64,000 nucleotides of DNA from Clostridia bacterium (GCA_017428385.1 JAFRQX010000013.1:62001-126000), one strand, 5' to 3'. Shown: positions 40,365-50,060, counted from the first letter of the stretch. Notes: generated by a model not told the origin, from the letters alone. Numbers and translations: made by a program.

Positions 40365-42083
40365 TCAGGGAATCTCCCGGGGAATCACGATACTGACCGT
40401 GGTCTGCCCGGGGGTGTCCGTATCCACGCGGATCTCTACCGATTCCCCGTAGATCAGGCGCAGTCTGTTCACAATATTGGCCAGGCCCAGGTGCTTTCCG
40501 GTGGGCTGTCCATGCAGGGCCGCCTCGATCCGTTCCCTGTCTTCCTTGCCCGTCTCCCGGCCTGTATTGATGATTTCAATGTGCATGCAGGCATCGTTCA
40601 GGGAGCAGCGGATGGTAATTGTACCGCCGCCCGCCGGGGCAATGCCGTGTTCCACCGCGTTCTCCAGCAGCGGCTGGATCGTCAGCAGCGGCAGGATGCC
40701 GTCCAGCGCTTTTTCCTCGATCTCCCGGTTCATGGTCAGGTCAGATCCGAAGCGCTGCTGGATGAAATAGATGTAAGCCTCCGCCACTTCCATCTCTTCC
40801 CGCAGGGTTACCAGCCGCCGGTCCTGCCGCGCCATGGTGGCGTTCAGCAGCACGGACAGGGAGGTCACCATGGAGGAAATGCTCTCTGAGCCCTCCATCC
40901 GGGCCTGCCAGTTGATATCTTCCAGGGCGTTGTTGATGAAATGCGGATTGATCCGGCTCTGCAGGGCCAGGATCTGCGCGTTTTTCAGTTCAATTTCTTC
41001 TTTATAGGTCTTGTCAATCAGTTCCTTCAGCCGCAGGGACATCTTGGAGAAGGACCGTCCCAGGCGTCCCAGTTCGTCCCCGCCGTTCAGGGGAACGGTC
41101 ACGCCCGGTTCGCCTTCCTCAATGCGCCGGCTGGCTGCGGACAGGAGCGTCAGGGGTTTTACAATGCGCCGGCTCAGGTATACGCCGATCAGTACCATGA
41201 TCGGGATCAGCAGCAGGGCCATCACCAGCAGGAGCAGCCGGAAGGTATAGACCTCGCTGTACTGCTTCCTCCTGTCCATGGTCAGCTGCAGGTTCAGACT
41301 GTTCTCGCTGTCCCCGGCCAGGCGGGTATAATACAGTTCTTTTCCGTCGTCTGTCAGTCCCTGGGCCAGGTTCACCCATTCGTTCTCCGGATTTCCGCAG
41401 TCATCCAGCTGGAAGGCCACCTTTGCGTCCCAGGCCTCTCCCAGTTCATTCAGCGGCTCAAGCAGCTGCTCTTCATTGATGCCCAGGATCAGCATGCCGA
41501 AGCGTTCCATCCGCAGGTTCAGCAGGTTCCGCACCAGGTAGATCTGTCCCCCGAAGCGGAAGAAGCGGCAGCGGGTGTCCAGTTTTTCTCCCATAACCCG
41601 CACGGTATCCGTAAGCTCCTGCAGTTCTCCGGTTCCGCCGATTGTTCCGCCCCGGATATACCTGAGCATTTCAGGATTCTTTACCGGAAAGAAGGCGGCA
41701 AAGGAGAGCAGCGATTCCCGGCTGTACTTCCGGTCCAGGTAGCTCCGGCACAGCCGCATGTATTCCGCGTCCCCGATGGTTCCGTCGTTCCATTTCTGCC
41801 AGGTGTCCGTCAGTTCCCCGTCATAGGTGGCGTCCCGCGCCAGGTCCAGCGTCCGCTCAATCTTCTGTTCTGTCAGCGTCCAGGCCTGTTCAGCACCGGA
41901 AGTGACTGCCGCGCGGGTCTGGTTCTCCAGCCGTTTCATCATGAAACCGCCCGTAAAAACGCCCAAAAGGACCACGGGCGTCAGATAACTGAGCAGCACG
42001 ATCAGGCCTATCTGTGCACGCAGCGAATGCCGGATGCTGCCAAACAGGCGCTTTTTCGTTTTCCTGCCCGTATCCTTTCCCAT
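40365..42083 (-). CDS. YesM-like sensor histidine kinase
   Basis: 572 residues. Membrane helix at about 24-48, large extracellular sensor (50-280), second helix (281-303), HAMP (304-360), then the His_kinase domain with His381 in SRINPHFINNALEDI, and an ATPase part with QPLLENAVEHGI and GLANIVNRLRLIYG. This LytS/YesM class pairs with AraC-type regulators. It is first of three genes, 16 bp before the binding-protein gene. The ligand is probably a carbohydrate, perhaps brought by that protein. Confidence 0.93.
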   Translation of the reverse strand: MGKDTGRKTKKRLFGSIRHSLRAQIGLIVLLSYLTPVVLLGVFTGGFMMKRLENQTRAAVTSGAEQAWTLTEQKIERTLDLARDATYDGELTDTWQKWNDGTIGDAEYMRLCRSYLDRKYSRESLLSFAAFFPVKNPEMLRYIRGGTIGGTGELQELTDTVRVMGEKLDTRCRFFRFGGQIYLVRNLLNLRMERFGMLILGINEEQLLEPLNELGEAWDAKVAFQLDDCGNPENEWVNLAQGLTDDGKELYYTRLAGDSENSLNLQLTMDRRKQYSEVYTFRLLLLVMALLLIPIMVLIGVYLSRRIVKPLTLLSAASRRIEEGEPGVTVPLNGGDELGRLGRSFSKMSLRLKELIDKTYKEEIELKNAQILALQSRINPHFINNALEDINWQARMEGSESISSMVTSLSVLLNATMARQDRRLVTLREEMEVAEAYIYFIQQRFGSDLTMNREIEEKALDGILPLLTIQPLLENAVEHGIAPAGGGTITIRCSLNDACMHIEIINTGRETGKEDRERIEAALHGQPTGKHLGLANIVNRLRLIYGESVEIRVDTDTPGQTTVSIVIPREIP

Positions 42084-42116
42084 GGTCCTTTCCTTTCCCC
42101 GGTTATCCCGGAGAGT

Positions 42117-43538
42117 TTATTCCTCCCACGGCAGGCCGGTAAAGTCTGCCATCAGTTTTACGGTGCGTTTTGCTTCTTCTTCAGTTTCCGCTTCGGCAAA
42201 AATACGTACCCTGGGTTCCGTACCGGAGAAGCGGACAATTACCCAGCCGCCGTCCAGGTAAACCTTGCAGCCGTCCAGGTAGCTGACCTTTTCCACCTTC
42301 CGGTCGAAAACGGGCAGCTCTTTGTCCGTCATAATCTTTTTCGCGATCTCTTCCCGTTTTTCCTCGGTCAGCGCCCAGTCATACTCCGCCGTGTGCAGTT
42401 CGCCGTACTTGTCATACAGCAGCTGCAGCAGTTCACTGAGCTTCTTGCCGCTGACGCTGAGCATTTCCACCAGCAGGCTGGCCGCGTACAGGCCGTCCTT
42501 ACCGGAGATATGTCCCCGGACTGTCAGACCGCCGGAGGATTCTCCGCCGATCAGGGCGTCATGGGCTTCCATGCCCGCGGAAATATGTTTGAATCCGACA
42601 GGGACCTCCACACACTCCTGCCCGTGGTCCTCCGCGATCCGGTCCAGCAGGTGGGTGGTGGCGATATTCCGCACCGCCGCGCCCTGCCAGCCTTTGTACT
42701 CCAGCAGGTAGTAATACAGCAGTGCCAGGATTTCGTTTGCCGTCACGTACCGGCCGTTTTCGTCAATAATGCCCAGCCGGTCCGCGTCGCCGTCCGTGGC
42801 AATACCCACGTCGGCCCTGTGTTCCTTCACGGCATACTGCAGGTCCACCAGCGTGTCCGGGTTCGGCGCCGGCAGGTGACGTCCGAAGAAGGCGTCATGC
42901 CGGTCGTTGATCACGTCCACGTCGCAGCGGCAGGTATACAGGATCGTCTGCAGGCCCGTCAGGCTCACGCCGAACATCGGATCCAGCACAATCCGCAGCC
43001 TCCGTTTCCGGATCGCGTCCACATTCACCTGGCCGAGGATGGAATCCAGGTAGGCGTCCCGCGGATCGATGATTTTGATGATGCCCGCGGTCTTGGCTTC
43101 TTCAAAGCCCATATCCCGGATCTCATCCTCCCGGAGGCTGTTTGCTTCCTCCTGGATTGCTTCCGTTACGTCCTGGGCAGCGTCCCGTCCGCCGAAGGTG
43201 AACAGCTTGATACCGTTCCAGATCGCCGGGTTGTGGCTGGCCGTCACCATGGCGCCGTAGGGCAGTTTCTTTTCCTTTACGGTAAACATAATCTGGGGCG
43301 TCGGGCAGCTCATATTCACAAAGAACACCTGGATGCCTTCGCCGGCCAGCACTTCGCAGAACCAGATCAGGGCTTCCCGGCTCAGGAAACGCCGGTCATA
43401 GCCCACGCAGATTCCTTCTTTGTCCGCACCTTCCCGCTTCATCCTGCGGGCCAGTGCGGCAGCCACCAGGCGGATATTCGCCCGGGTGAATTCGTCGCCG
43501 ATGATTGCTCTCCAGCCGCCGGTACCGAACTTAATCAT
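42117..43538 (-). CDS. Phosphohexomutase (phosphoglucomutase/phosphomannomutase family)
   Basis: 473 residues. All four family motifs: phosphoserine loop TASHNPAIWNG, metal loop DGDADRLG, sugar loop GGESSGGL, phosphate loop RFSGTEPRVR. It moves phosphate between C1 and C6 of hexose phosphates. The gene starts 6 bp after the chitobiose phosphorylase gene, whose product is GlcNAc 1-phosphate, so conversion of GlcNAc-1-P to GlcNAc-6-P (and of glucose 1-phosphate from cellobiose) is the likely job. Substrate preference cannot be read from sequence. Confidence 0.93.
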   Translation of the reverse strand: MIKFGTGGWRAIIGDEFTRANIRLVAAALARRMKREGADKEGICVGYDRRFLSREALIWFCEVLAGEGIQVFFVNMSCPTPQIMFTVKEKKLPYGAMVTASHNPAIWNGIKLFTFGGRDAAQDVTEAIQEEANSLREDEIRDMGFEEAKTAGIIKIIDPRDAYLDSILGQVNVDAIRKRRLRIVLDPMFGVSLTGLQTILYTCRCDVDVINDRHDAFFGRHLPAPNPDTLVDLQYAVKEHRADVGIATDGDADRLGIIDENGRYVTANEILALLYYYLLEYKGWQGAAVRNIATTHLLDRIAEDHGQECVEVPVGFKHISAGMEAHDALIGGESSGGLTVRGHISGKDGLYAASLLVEMLSVSGKKLSELLQLLYDKYGELHTAEYDWALTEEKREEIAKKIMTDKELPVFDRKVEKVSYLDGCKVYLDGGWVIVRFSGTEPRVRIFAEAETEEEAKRTVKLMADFTGLPWEE

Positions 43539-43544
43539 GCCGGA

Positions 43545-45944
43545 TCACTCTCCTTTCAGCTCCACGTCGATGAAGTGAATGCCTTCATTGAAGACCGGAA
43601 TGGTTTCCACAGGCTTGCCGTCCGCCAGGATCCGTCCAACGCCCTTTTCCACATGGGAGGGATTCGTTACCTTGATCCTGTATTCGGCACCGCGCCACTT
43701 CCGGACCGCCTCAAAGCCGTCCCAGTGCGCCGGGATGCAGGGATCCACCGTCAGCCCCTCAAATCCGGGCCGGATGCCCAGCATGTAGCGGGTTGCCGCG
43801 TAATAAGCCCAGCCGGAGGAACCGGTCATGAAGGGATGCCGTGCCCGGCCGTGAGCTGTATGATCCTTGCCCATGATGAACTGGCAGTAGCTGTAGGGTT
43901 CCGCCTGGCGGATTTCCATCTTGTCGTTCTGGTTTTCCGGCAGCAGTGCGTCATAGAACTTCATGGCACGGCTGCCCCGGCCCAGCATGCACTCCGCCAC
44001 CCAGGCCCAGGGGTTCGGATGGCTGAAGATGGCGCCGTTTTCCTTGACGCCAGGATAAACCCGGGTCACAAAGCCGATGCTGTCATCCAGCGTAACAAAG
44101 GAGGGTGCGTTCAGCATCAGGCCCCAGGGAGTGTACAGCCATTCGTCCACCGCGTCCATGCAGGACAGGCCCTGCTCCCGGTCCGCGGCGCCGCTGATCA
44201 CAGCCCAGGTATTGCTTTCCATATGGACCTTGCCTTCCACCGCCGCCTGGGAACCGATCGGCGCCCCGGCTGCCGTGAAGCCGCGCAGGAACCATTTTCC
44301 GTCCCACAGTTCCTTCCGGCAGGTCTCTTCCATCTGCGCTTTCAGCGCCGCGTACTTTTCTTCATCTTCCTTGCGTCCCAGCGCCCGGGCCGCATCCAGG
44401 AAGTGGTTCGTTGCCCATACCAGCAGGAAAGCCACCATGGCGCTTTCGCCGCCGCCCAGGTTCAGGCAGTCATTCCAGTCTGCCCGCAGGCCCTTGGTCA
44501 CGCCGTGGCTTCCCACCTGTTCATAGGAGAAGTCCAGGGCAGCCTTCATATGCTCCCATACGGTTCCGCTGCCTTCGTCCGCGAAGGGGACTACCTGGTC
44601 AAAGAAGGACAGGTCGCCGCTCTCCCGTACGTTTTCAACGATGGCCGGGATCAGCCACAGGGCGTCGTCCGCGCAGGCATCCTTCAGCCCGTGCAGCATA
44701 CCCTTTTTGTCTGCCTCCGGGATCACCGTGGGAGACTTGAAGCCGTCTTTCTCTTCCTTTTCCAGCACCGCCGGATCAAACAGGTGCAGGCCGTAGCCCT
44801 GCTTCATCTGTCCGTGCAGCAGCTGCCGGATGCGTTTCATGCACATATCCGGTTCCGCCTGGGGAATGCACATGGCGTCCTGCGCCGTATCCCGGTATCC
44901 CAGGCCGGTGCGTCCGCCCACTTCAATAAAGGAAGAGAACCGGGAGAACAGCACGTTCACTTCACTCTGGTACAGGTTCCAGATGTTCAGGGAACGGTTC
45001 ATGTTTTCATGGGGAACGTTCACCTGCAGGCCGCCCAGTTTGGCGTCCCAGAAACTGCGCAGTTCGGCAAAGGCCTCATCCGTGCCCGCTTCGTCATAGC
45101 GTTTCCTGGCCTTCTCCGCGGCGTCGCCCTTGCCCGTGCCCAGGTAGAACAACACCCGTGCTTCCTCGCCCGGCTTCAGGGTCAGCTTCTTCTGCAGCGC
45201 GCCGCAGGGGTTGCCGCCCAGTTCATGGGAGGCCGTCAGCTTTCCGGTGCTCACGCCCGCCGGATTCCGTTCCGTGCAGTAGTTGCCGATGAAGGCTTCC
45301 CGAACGCCGTCATAGCCGTCCGGCACGAAGTTGCCGGCAAAGAACTGCCAGGCGTTGGGTTCATAGTGGAGCTCACAGAGCACCGCGTCGTTCTCGTAGT
45401 GGGAACCGGCGGCATACAGGCTCATCTGGAAGTTCTGGTTGTCCATGTCAATTTCATGGAAGGAGAATTCCACATAGCCGTACACGCTGAGGCTCCGCTT
45501 CCGGCTGGAATTGTTCCGGATCCGGACGTCGAAAATCTCCACCGGATCTTCTTTTCCGGCTTCCCGGGGAATAAACAGGATCTGTTCAGCACTGATGTCC
45601 TGGTAGTCGCACTTGAAACGGGAATAGCTCAGGCCGTGCCGCGCTTCATATTTTGCTTCATCCAGCGGAAGACCCGTGGGCTGCCAGCTCAGGGACCAGT
45701 ACTTCCCGCTTTCATCATCGCGCAGGTAGACGTAGTGTCCCGGCCAGTCCATGGGGACGCCGTTGGGGCGGAATCGGGTAATCCGGTGATGCTGCGGGCT
45801 GTCCAGCCAGCTGTATCCTCCGGCGTTATGGGATATCACGGTACCCATACGCTGGGTACCCAGATAGTTTGTCATGGAAACAGGCACGTCGACCCGGTCA
45901 ATCACGTACTCGCGTGCGGCATCATCAAAATATCCGTAACGCAT
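43545..45944 (-). CDS. chbP: GH94 N,N'-diacetylchitobiose phosphorylase
   Basis: 799 residues, full length. The start (MRYGYFDDAAREYVI), FSFHEIDMDNQNFQMSLY, SSFIEVGGRTGLGYRDTAQDA and [17 protein letters not shown] closely follow Vibrio chitobiose phosphorylase as I recall it; the proposed general acid is Asp492 in WND. It splits chitobiose with phosphate into GlcNAc and GlcNAc 1-phosphate inside the cell. GGAGG precedes the ATG. It is operonic with the phosphohexomutase and divergent from the ABC importer genes. A different GH94 preference is possible but less likely. Confidence 0.88.
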   Translation of the reverse strand: MRYGYFDDAAREYVIDRVDVPVSMTNYLGTQRMGTVISHNAGGYSWLDSPQHHRITRFRPNGVPMDWPGHYVYLRDDESGKYWSLSWQPTGLPLDEAKYEARHGLSYSRFKCDYQDISAEQILFIPREAGKEDPVEIFDVRIRNNSSRKRSLSVYGYVEFSFHEIDMDNQNFQMSLYAAGSHYENDAVLCELHYEPNAWQFFAGNFVPDGYDGVREAFIGNYCTERNPAGVSTGKLTASHELGGNPCGALQKKLTLKPGEEARVLFYLGTGKGDAAEKARKRYDEAGTDEAFAELRSFWDAKLGGLQVNVPHENMNRSLNIWNLYQSEVNVLFSRFSSFIEVGGRTGLGYRDTAQDAMCIPQAEPDMCMKRIRQLLHGQMKQGYGLHLFDPAVLEKEEKDGFKSPTVIPEADKKGMLHGLKDACADDALWLIPAIVENVRESGDLSFFDQVVPFADEGSGTVWEHMKAALDFSYEQVGSHGVTKGLRADWNDCLNLGGGESAMVAFLLVWATNHFLDAARALGRKEDEEKYAALKAQMEETCRKELWDGKWFLRGFTAAGAPIGSQAAVEGKVHMESNTWAVISGAADREQGLSCMDAVDEWLYTPWGLMLNAPSFVTLDDSIGFVTRVYPGVKENGAIFSHPNPWAWVAECMLGRGSRAMKFYDALLPENQNDKMEIRQAEPYSYCQFIMGKDHTAHGRARHPFMTGSSGWAYYAATRYMLGIRPGFEGLTVDPCIPAHWDGFEAVRKWRGAEYRIKVTNPSHVEKGVGRILADGKPVETIPVFNEGIHFIDVELKGE

Positions 45945-46249
45945 ATAGAACCTCCTGCGCTGTATTTTTCATTATAAGCATACCAAATCAAAAGCTCAAG
46001 AAGAAGGAACAGGTATGGCATTTTTTGTCTCGGATTGGCATTCTGCTGTCAACCCCTGTCAATGACAGAAAATCCTGCGGCTTCCGATTATATATATACA
46101 TACCGCCGTTCCCTGAATCCGTTATTTTTCAATCCTTTGGCCAACAGCGCAACCGGAGTCAAGATTTGACAATAGAGGATAATGACAGAAAATTGTCCTT
46201 TTTATAGAATTTAATCACCAGATAAGACAATGAAGGAGGATGAAAGCCC
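45945..46249. promoter_or_regulatory. Divergent regulatory region between chbP and the ABC importer
   Basis: 305 bp, partly AT-rich. AATGACAGAAAAT occurs twice, at 46061-46073 and 46181-46193, exactly 120 bp apart. The second copy sits inside an inverted repeat GACAAT/ATTGTC (46168-46197) next to TTGACA (46166-46171). A TATAGAAT box lies at 46203. These are good candidates for operator sites governing both directions. Confidence 0.55.
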
Positions 46250-47215
46250 ATGACAGCGCTTCAGGCAAAAGACAGGCGTCGCCTCGGGCTCCGCAGCTTC
46301 GCCGCCACGAAGAAGACCTTCTGGCTCACCACCATGATGCTGCCCGGCGCCGTCTGGCTACTTCTGATCCGCTACCTGCCCATGTTCGGCATTGTGATTG
46401 CCTTTAAGAACTACCGGGCATTCCGTCCCAACACATTCTGGAACAATATCGTCAAGAGTGAATGGGTTGGACTGAAGAACTTTGAGTTCCTGAAATCCCC
46501 GGATACGGGCATCATGATCCGCAACACCCTGGGTTACAACCTCCTGTGGATCCTTCTCGGCCTGGTCATTTCAGTAGCCTTCGCGGTCATGATGAGTGAA
46601 CTGACCACGCGGTTCCTGGCCAAGACGTACCAGACCATGATGTTCTTCCCCTACTTCCTGTCCTGGGTCGTCGCCAGCTACTTCGTCCTGGCGTTCCTGG
46701 ATCCCACAAGCGGCATGATCCCCTTCATGCAGAAAGCCGCCGGACAGAAAGTGACAAACTTCTATCACGATACCACCTGGTGGCCGCTGATCCTGACCAT
46801 CTGTAACCTGTGGAAGAACCTGGGATACTCCTCTGTGCTGTACCTGGCCGCCATCACCGGCATCGACACCACCCAGTATGAAGCTGCGGCTGTGGACGGT
46901 GCCACCAAATGGCAGCAGATCTGGCATGTGACCCTTCCCGGCATCCGCCCCATGATCGTCATCCTGCTGATCATGAACGTCGGCAAGATCTTCAACGCGG
47001 ACTTCGGCCTGTTCTACAACGTCCCCCAGAACTCCGGTTCTCTGTATCCGGTCACGCAGGTTGTGGATACCTACGTGTACAGGGCTTATGCAAACACCCA
47101 TAACCTGGGCATGAGCTCAGCCGCCGGTTTCCTGCAGAGCTTTATCGGCCTGATCTGCATCATCGGTGCCAATTCCCTGGTTCGCAAAATTGACCCCGAC
47201 AGTTCCCTGTTCTGA
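46250..47215 (+). CDS. Sugar ABC transporter permease (LplB/UgpA type)
   Basis: 321 residues, six membrane helices. Characteristic MLPGAVWLLLIRYLPMFGIVIAFKNY near the start (core: RYLPMFGIVIAFKNY) and the ATPase-contact loop EAAAVDGATKWQQIWHVTLPGI. GAAGGAGG lies about 9 bases before the ATG. It forms one half of the membrane channel for an oligosaccharide importer with the next gene; no ATPase gene is present here, so a shared one (MsmK-like) elsewhere is likely. Confidence 0.93.
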   Translation: MTALQAKDRRRLGLRSFAATKKTFWLTTMMLPGAVWLLLIRYLPMFGIVIAFKNYRAFRPNTFWNNIVKSEWVGLKNFEFLKSPDTGIMIRNTLGYNLLWILLGLVISVAFAVMMSELTTRFLAKTYQTMMFFPYFLSWVVASYFVLAFLDPTSGMIPFMQKAAGQKVTNFYHDTTWWPLILTICNLWKNLGYSSVLYLAAITGIDTTQYEAAAVDGATKWQQIWHVTLPGIRPMIVILLIMNVGKIFNADFGLFYNVPQNSGSLYPVTQVVDTYVYRAYANTHNLGMSSAAGFLQSFIGLICIIGANSLVRKIDPDSSLF

Positions 47216-47235
47216 TTATTGAGGAGGTTCGCCCG

Positions 47236-48183
47236 ATGACAGCTGTTAGTCAATCTGCTAAGAAGAAGATTAAGGCAGGCTCCTTCTCCCTGAATCGCTT
47301 CGGCACGGGAACCCAGAGCGTCTTCCACCTGGTGCTGGCAGCATTCTCGCTGATGTGCATTATCCCCTTCATCTTCGTCATCATCATCGCTTTCTCTTCC
47401 GAGGAAAGCATTCGTCAGATCGGTTATTCCTTCGCTCCTCTTTCCTGGAGCACTCAAGCCTTCACCTACACCTTCCAGCTGGGGAATGCCCTCTGGAGAA
47501 GCTACTTTAACTCCTTCCTGATCACTGCGGTTGGTACACTCCTGAGCGTCTCCATTACAGTGCTGTACGCTTACCCGCTGTTCCGCAGGGACTACAGGTT
47601 TCGTAACTTCTTCAACTTCCTCAGCTTCTTCACGATGATCTTCGGAGGCGGTCTGGTACCCACCTTCGTTATCTGCAAGAGCGTTCTGGGGCTCAGCGAC
47701 AACTACGCCGCCCTGATCGTCCCCATGCTCTTCAGTCCCTTCAATGTCATCATCATGCGGACCTTCCTGCAGACCACCGTCCCCACGGAGCTAATTGAAG
47801 CCGCCACCATTGATGGCAGCGGAGAATACTCCACTCTCCTGCGGATCGTACTCCCGGTCGTGAAGCCCGGCATTGCCACCATCGCCCTGCTGGTCTCCCT
47901 GGCCTACTGGAATGAATGGTTCCTGTCCCTGCTGTACCTGAACAAGAACATGGAGATCATGCCCCTGCAGTACCTGCTGATGCGGATGCAGCGCAACGCG
48001 GACTTCCTGGCCAAGAACTCCTCCATGCTGGGTGCGGATGCTGCCAAAGCCGCGGCACAGCTGCCTTCCCAGTCCCTGAAGATGGCCCTGGTCGTGTTCA
48101 TCGTAGTCCCGATTGCCTGCGCTTACCCCTTCTTCCAGCGCTACGTGGTAGCCGGTCTGACGATCGGTTCTGTTAAAGGATGA
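47236..48183 (+). CDS. Sugar ABC transporter permease (LplC/YtcP type)
   Basis: 315 residues, six membrane helices. IPFIFVIIIAFSSEESI, GGGLVPTFVICKSVLGL and the contact loop ELIEAATIDGSGEYSTLLRIVLPVVKPGIA (core: EAATIDGSGEYSTLLRIVLP) define the family; the C terminus ends YPFFQRYVVAGLTIGSVKG, typical for YtcP-like proteins. GAGGAGG precedes the ATG, 20 bp after the first permease gene. Works with it and with the binding protein encoded next. Confidence 0.93.
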   Translation: MTAVSQSAKKKIKAGSFSLNRFGTGTQSVFHLVLAAFSLMCIIPFIFVIIIAFSSEESIRQIGYSFAPLSWSTQAFTYTFQLGNALWRSYFNSFLITAVGTLLSVSITVLYAYPLFRRDYRFRNFFNFLSFFTMIFGGGLVPTFVICKSVLGLSDNYAALIVPMLFSPFNVIIMRTFLQTTVPTELIEAATIDGSGEYSTLLRIVLPVVKPGIATIALLVSLAYWNEWFLSLLYLNKNMEIMPLQYLLMRMQRNADFLAKNSSMLGADAAKAAAQLPSQSLKMALVVFIVVPIACAYPFFQRYVVAGLTIGSVKG

Positions 48184-48444
48184 ACATTCGACGACAGTCA
48201 GTGACTGAATTTTCGTCGGATGTAAATTCAAGCGAAACAAGCGATCTCCACAGTGTGGAGTCCTGCCGCGCGCGGTGCGCGAGAACTGTGACTACAGTTC
48301 CGCGGTGCGTGTGCGATACAACGCGTCGATTGAGCTTGCGGATATTTCAAAGGCAGAGCCTTTGAAAAATGGATTTAAGGGCACAGCCCTTAAAAATATA
48401 GAATATCAGCACCTGGGAAGGTGCTGAAAATAAGGAGGATGACC
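48184..48444 (+). promoter_or_regulatory. Hairpin array between permease and binding-protein genes
   Basis: Three perfect stem-loops in a row: TTCAAAGGC/GCCTTTGAA (48346-48366), TTTAAGGGC/GCCCTTAAA (48374-48394) and TCAGCACCT/AGGTGCTGA (48406-48427), plus CTCCACAGTGTGGAG upstream (48246-48260). None has a T tail. Such hairpins between permease and binding-protein genes can stabilise the distal mRNA and raise binding-protein levels. Confidence 0.65.
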
Positions 48445-49953
48445 ATGAAAAAGTTCCTGTCTCTCATTCTGACCCTGGCGCTGATCCTGTCCGTGTGCAG
48501 CTTTGCCGCCGCTGACGATCTGCCCACCATCACCATCATGTTCCATGGCAGCAACGTTTCCGACGACTCCGCCGTGCTCGAAAAAGTCAACGAGTACATC
48601 GCTGACAAAGTCGGTGCGAAACTGGAAGTCATCTGGGGCACCTGGGGCGACTTCGATGAGAAGGCCGTCAATGCCCTGACCTCCGGTGACAAGGATGTTG
48701 ACATCGTCTTCACCTGCTCCTGGAGCTCTGACGAATACAACAGCTACGCCAAGAAGGGCTACTTCCTGAAGCTGGATGACCTGATCGAGCAGTACGGTGC
48801 CGACCTGAAGGCCGCCATCCCGGAAAGCCTGATGCAGGCCGCCACCATCGAAGGCGCTGAAGGCAAGGGCGTTTATGCCGTCAATGGTTTCAAAGACACC
48901 GCCACCCAGAACACCTGGGACGTGAACGTCACCCTGCTGACCGAACTGGGCTACACCGTGGATGACCTCATGGCCAAGGGATTCTTTGGCTGGGACGAAA
49001 TCTTCGCCAAGGCCAAGGAAGTCAAGGGCGACAGCTTCTACCCCTTCCTCGTGGAGCCCATGGTTGCCGAACGTATGGTTACCAACTCCATCATCGTGGC
49101 CGGTGACGCCGGTTCCACCAACCTGCTGTCCCTGTACCTGAATCCTGAAGATGTGTCTGCTGACGGCATCTACGGCAACAAGCTGGTCAACAAGTTCGGC
49201 ACTCCCGAATACAAGGCCTTTGCAGAACAGATGCACAAGTATTACGAAGCCGGCTACATTGATCCCGCCCTGTCCGTGGGTGAAACCTCCAATGACTGCC
49301 GCACCAACCACCAGAAGGACGCTTCCTACCTGATCGGCACCCAGTCCTACGCTTTCGGTTATGAGTACTCTGCCGACGTGCTGGCCCGCGGCGCTGAAAT
49401 CAAGTTCGTGCCCTGCACCGATCCTTATGTGGACACCACCGCTTCCCAGGGCGCTATGATGGCTATCAACTCCGCTTCCGAGCATCCGGAAGAAGCCTTC
49501 AAGTTCCTGGCCCTGCTGAACAGCGACCCGACCCTCATGACCCTCATGAACTACGGCGTTGAAGGCATCCACTACACCCTGAACGATGAAGGCCTGGTCA
49601 TCTTCAACGATGAAGCCCGCGCCACCTACAGCCCCTGGACCAACGGCGTTGGCAACGTCACCATCCTGCCCGACACCGCTTCCGAAGGCAAGGGCTTCCG
49701 TAAGTCCTTCCAGGAATACTATGCCGGCGCTAAGGGCATTCCTTCCCTGGGCTTCGTGTTCGACAACAGCCCCGTTGAAAATGAAATGGCTGCCCTGGGC
49801 AACGTTGCTGCTCAGTACGCCCTGGCTCTGGACTGCGGCGCTGTCGATCCCGAGACTGAACTGCCCTCCTTCCTGGCCGCTCTGGATGCCGCCGGAATGG
49901 AAGCTTACCTGAATGAAGCCAATGCTCAGCTGGAAGCTTACCTCGCCAAGTAA
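48445..49953 (+). CDS. Extracellular solute-binding protein of the oligosaccharide importer
   Basis: 502 residues from the ATG at 48445 behind AAGGAGG. Signal peptide MKKFLSLILTLALILSVCSFA, with cleavage either as lipoprotein at LSVC (a poor lipobox) or after AAA. Mature part: DLPTITIMFHGSNVS, then DVDIVFTCSWSSDEYNSYAKKGYFLKLDDLI (core: KKGYFLKLDDLI), and DTTASQGAMMAINSASEHPEEAFKFL, usual for LipO/YtcQ-like sugar-binding proteins. Codon use is very regular (CTG, AAG, GCC), suggesting high expression. It captures an oligosaccharide, perhaps cello- or chito-oligomers. Confidence 0.92.
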   Translation: MKKFLSLILTLALILSVCSFAAADDLPTITIMFHGSNVSDDSAVLEKVNEYIADKVGAKLEVIWGTWGDFDEKAVNALTSGDKDVDIVFTCSWSSDEYNSYAKKGYFLKLDDLIEQYGADLKAAIPESLMQAATIEGAEGKGVYAVNGFKDTATQNTWDVNVTLLTELGYTVDDLMAKGFFGWDEIFAKAKEVKGDSFYPFLVEPMVAERMVTNSIIVAGDAGSTNLLSLYLNPEDVSADGIYGNKLVNKFGTPEYKAFAEQMHKYYEAGYIDPALSVGETSNDCRTNHQKDASYLIGTQSYAFGYEYSADVLARGAEIKFVPCTDPYVDTTASQGAMMAINSASEHPEEAFKFLALLNSDPTLMTLMNYGVEGIHYTLNDEGLVIFNDEARATYSPWTNGVGNVTILPDTASEGKGFRKSFQEYYAGAKGIPSLGFVFDNSPVENEMAALGNVAAQYALALDCGAVDPETELPSFLAALDAAGMEAYLNEANAQLEAYLAK

Positions 49954-49971
49954 CCTCCATACTTTCCTTCG

Positions 49972-50001
49972 GAACCGCCGGATTTCCGGCGGTTCTCTTT
50001 T
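49972..50001 (+). terminator. Terminator of the ABC importer operon
   Basis: Perfect 10-bp stem GAACCGCCGG/CCGGCGGTTC (49972-49995), then TCTTTTT. Confidence 0.93.
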
Positions 50002-50005
50002 TATG

Positions 50006-50040
50006 TGAAAATCCCCTGCTCCTGATCGGAACAGGGGATT
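50006..50040 (-). terminator. Terminator of the cellobiose phosphorylase gene
   Basis: Nine-bp stem (50010-50018 and 50032-50040), TTTTC on the minus strand. It faces the terminator of the importer operon. Confidence 0.8.
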
Positions 50041-50060
50041 CATGATATTCAGATGAGGCG

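Noticed and set aside
40941..45977. A 1678-codon open frame on the plus strand, and other long ones at 3730-6288, 6245-8068, 9022-11868 and 50085-52583
   Set aside because: They lie exactly opposite recognised genes (kinase, mutase, GH94, hydrogenases, adhE). GC-rich codon use leaves antisense frames open; their composition is His/Gln-rich without any domain.
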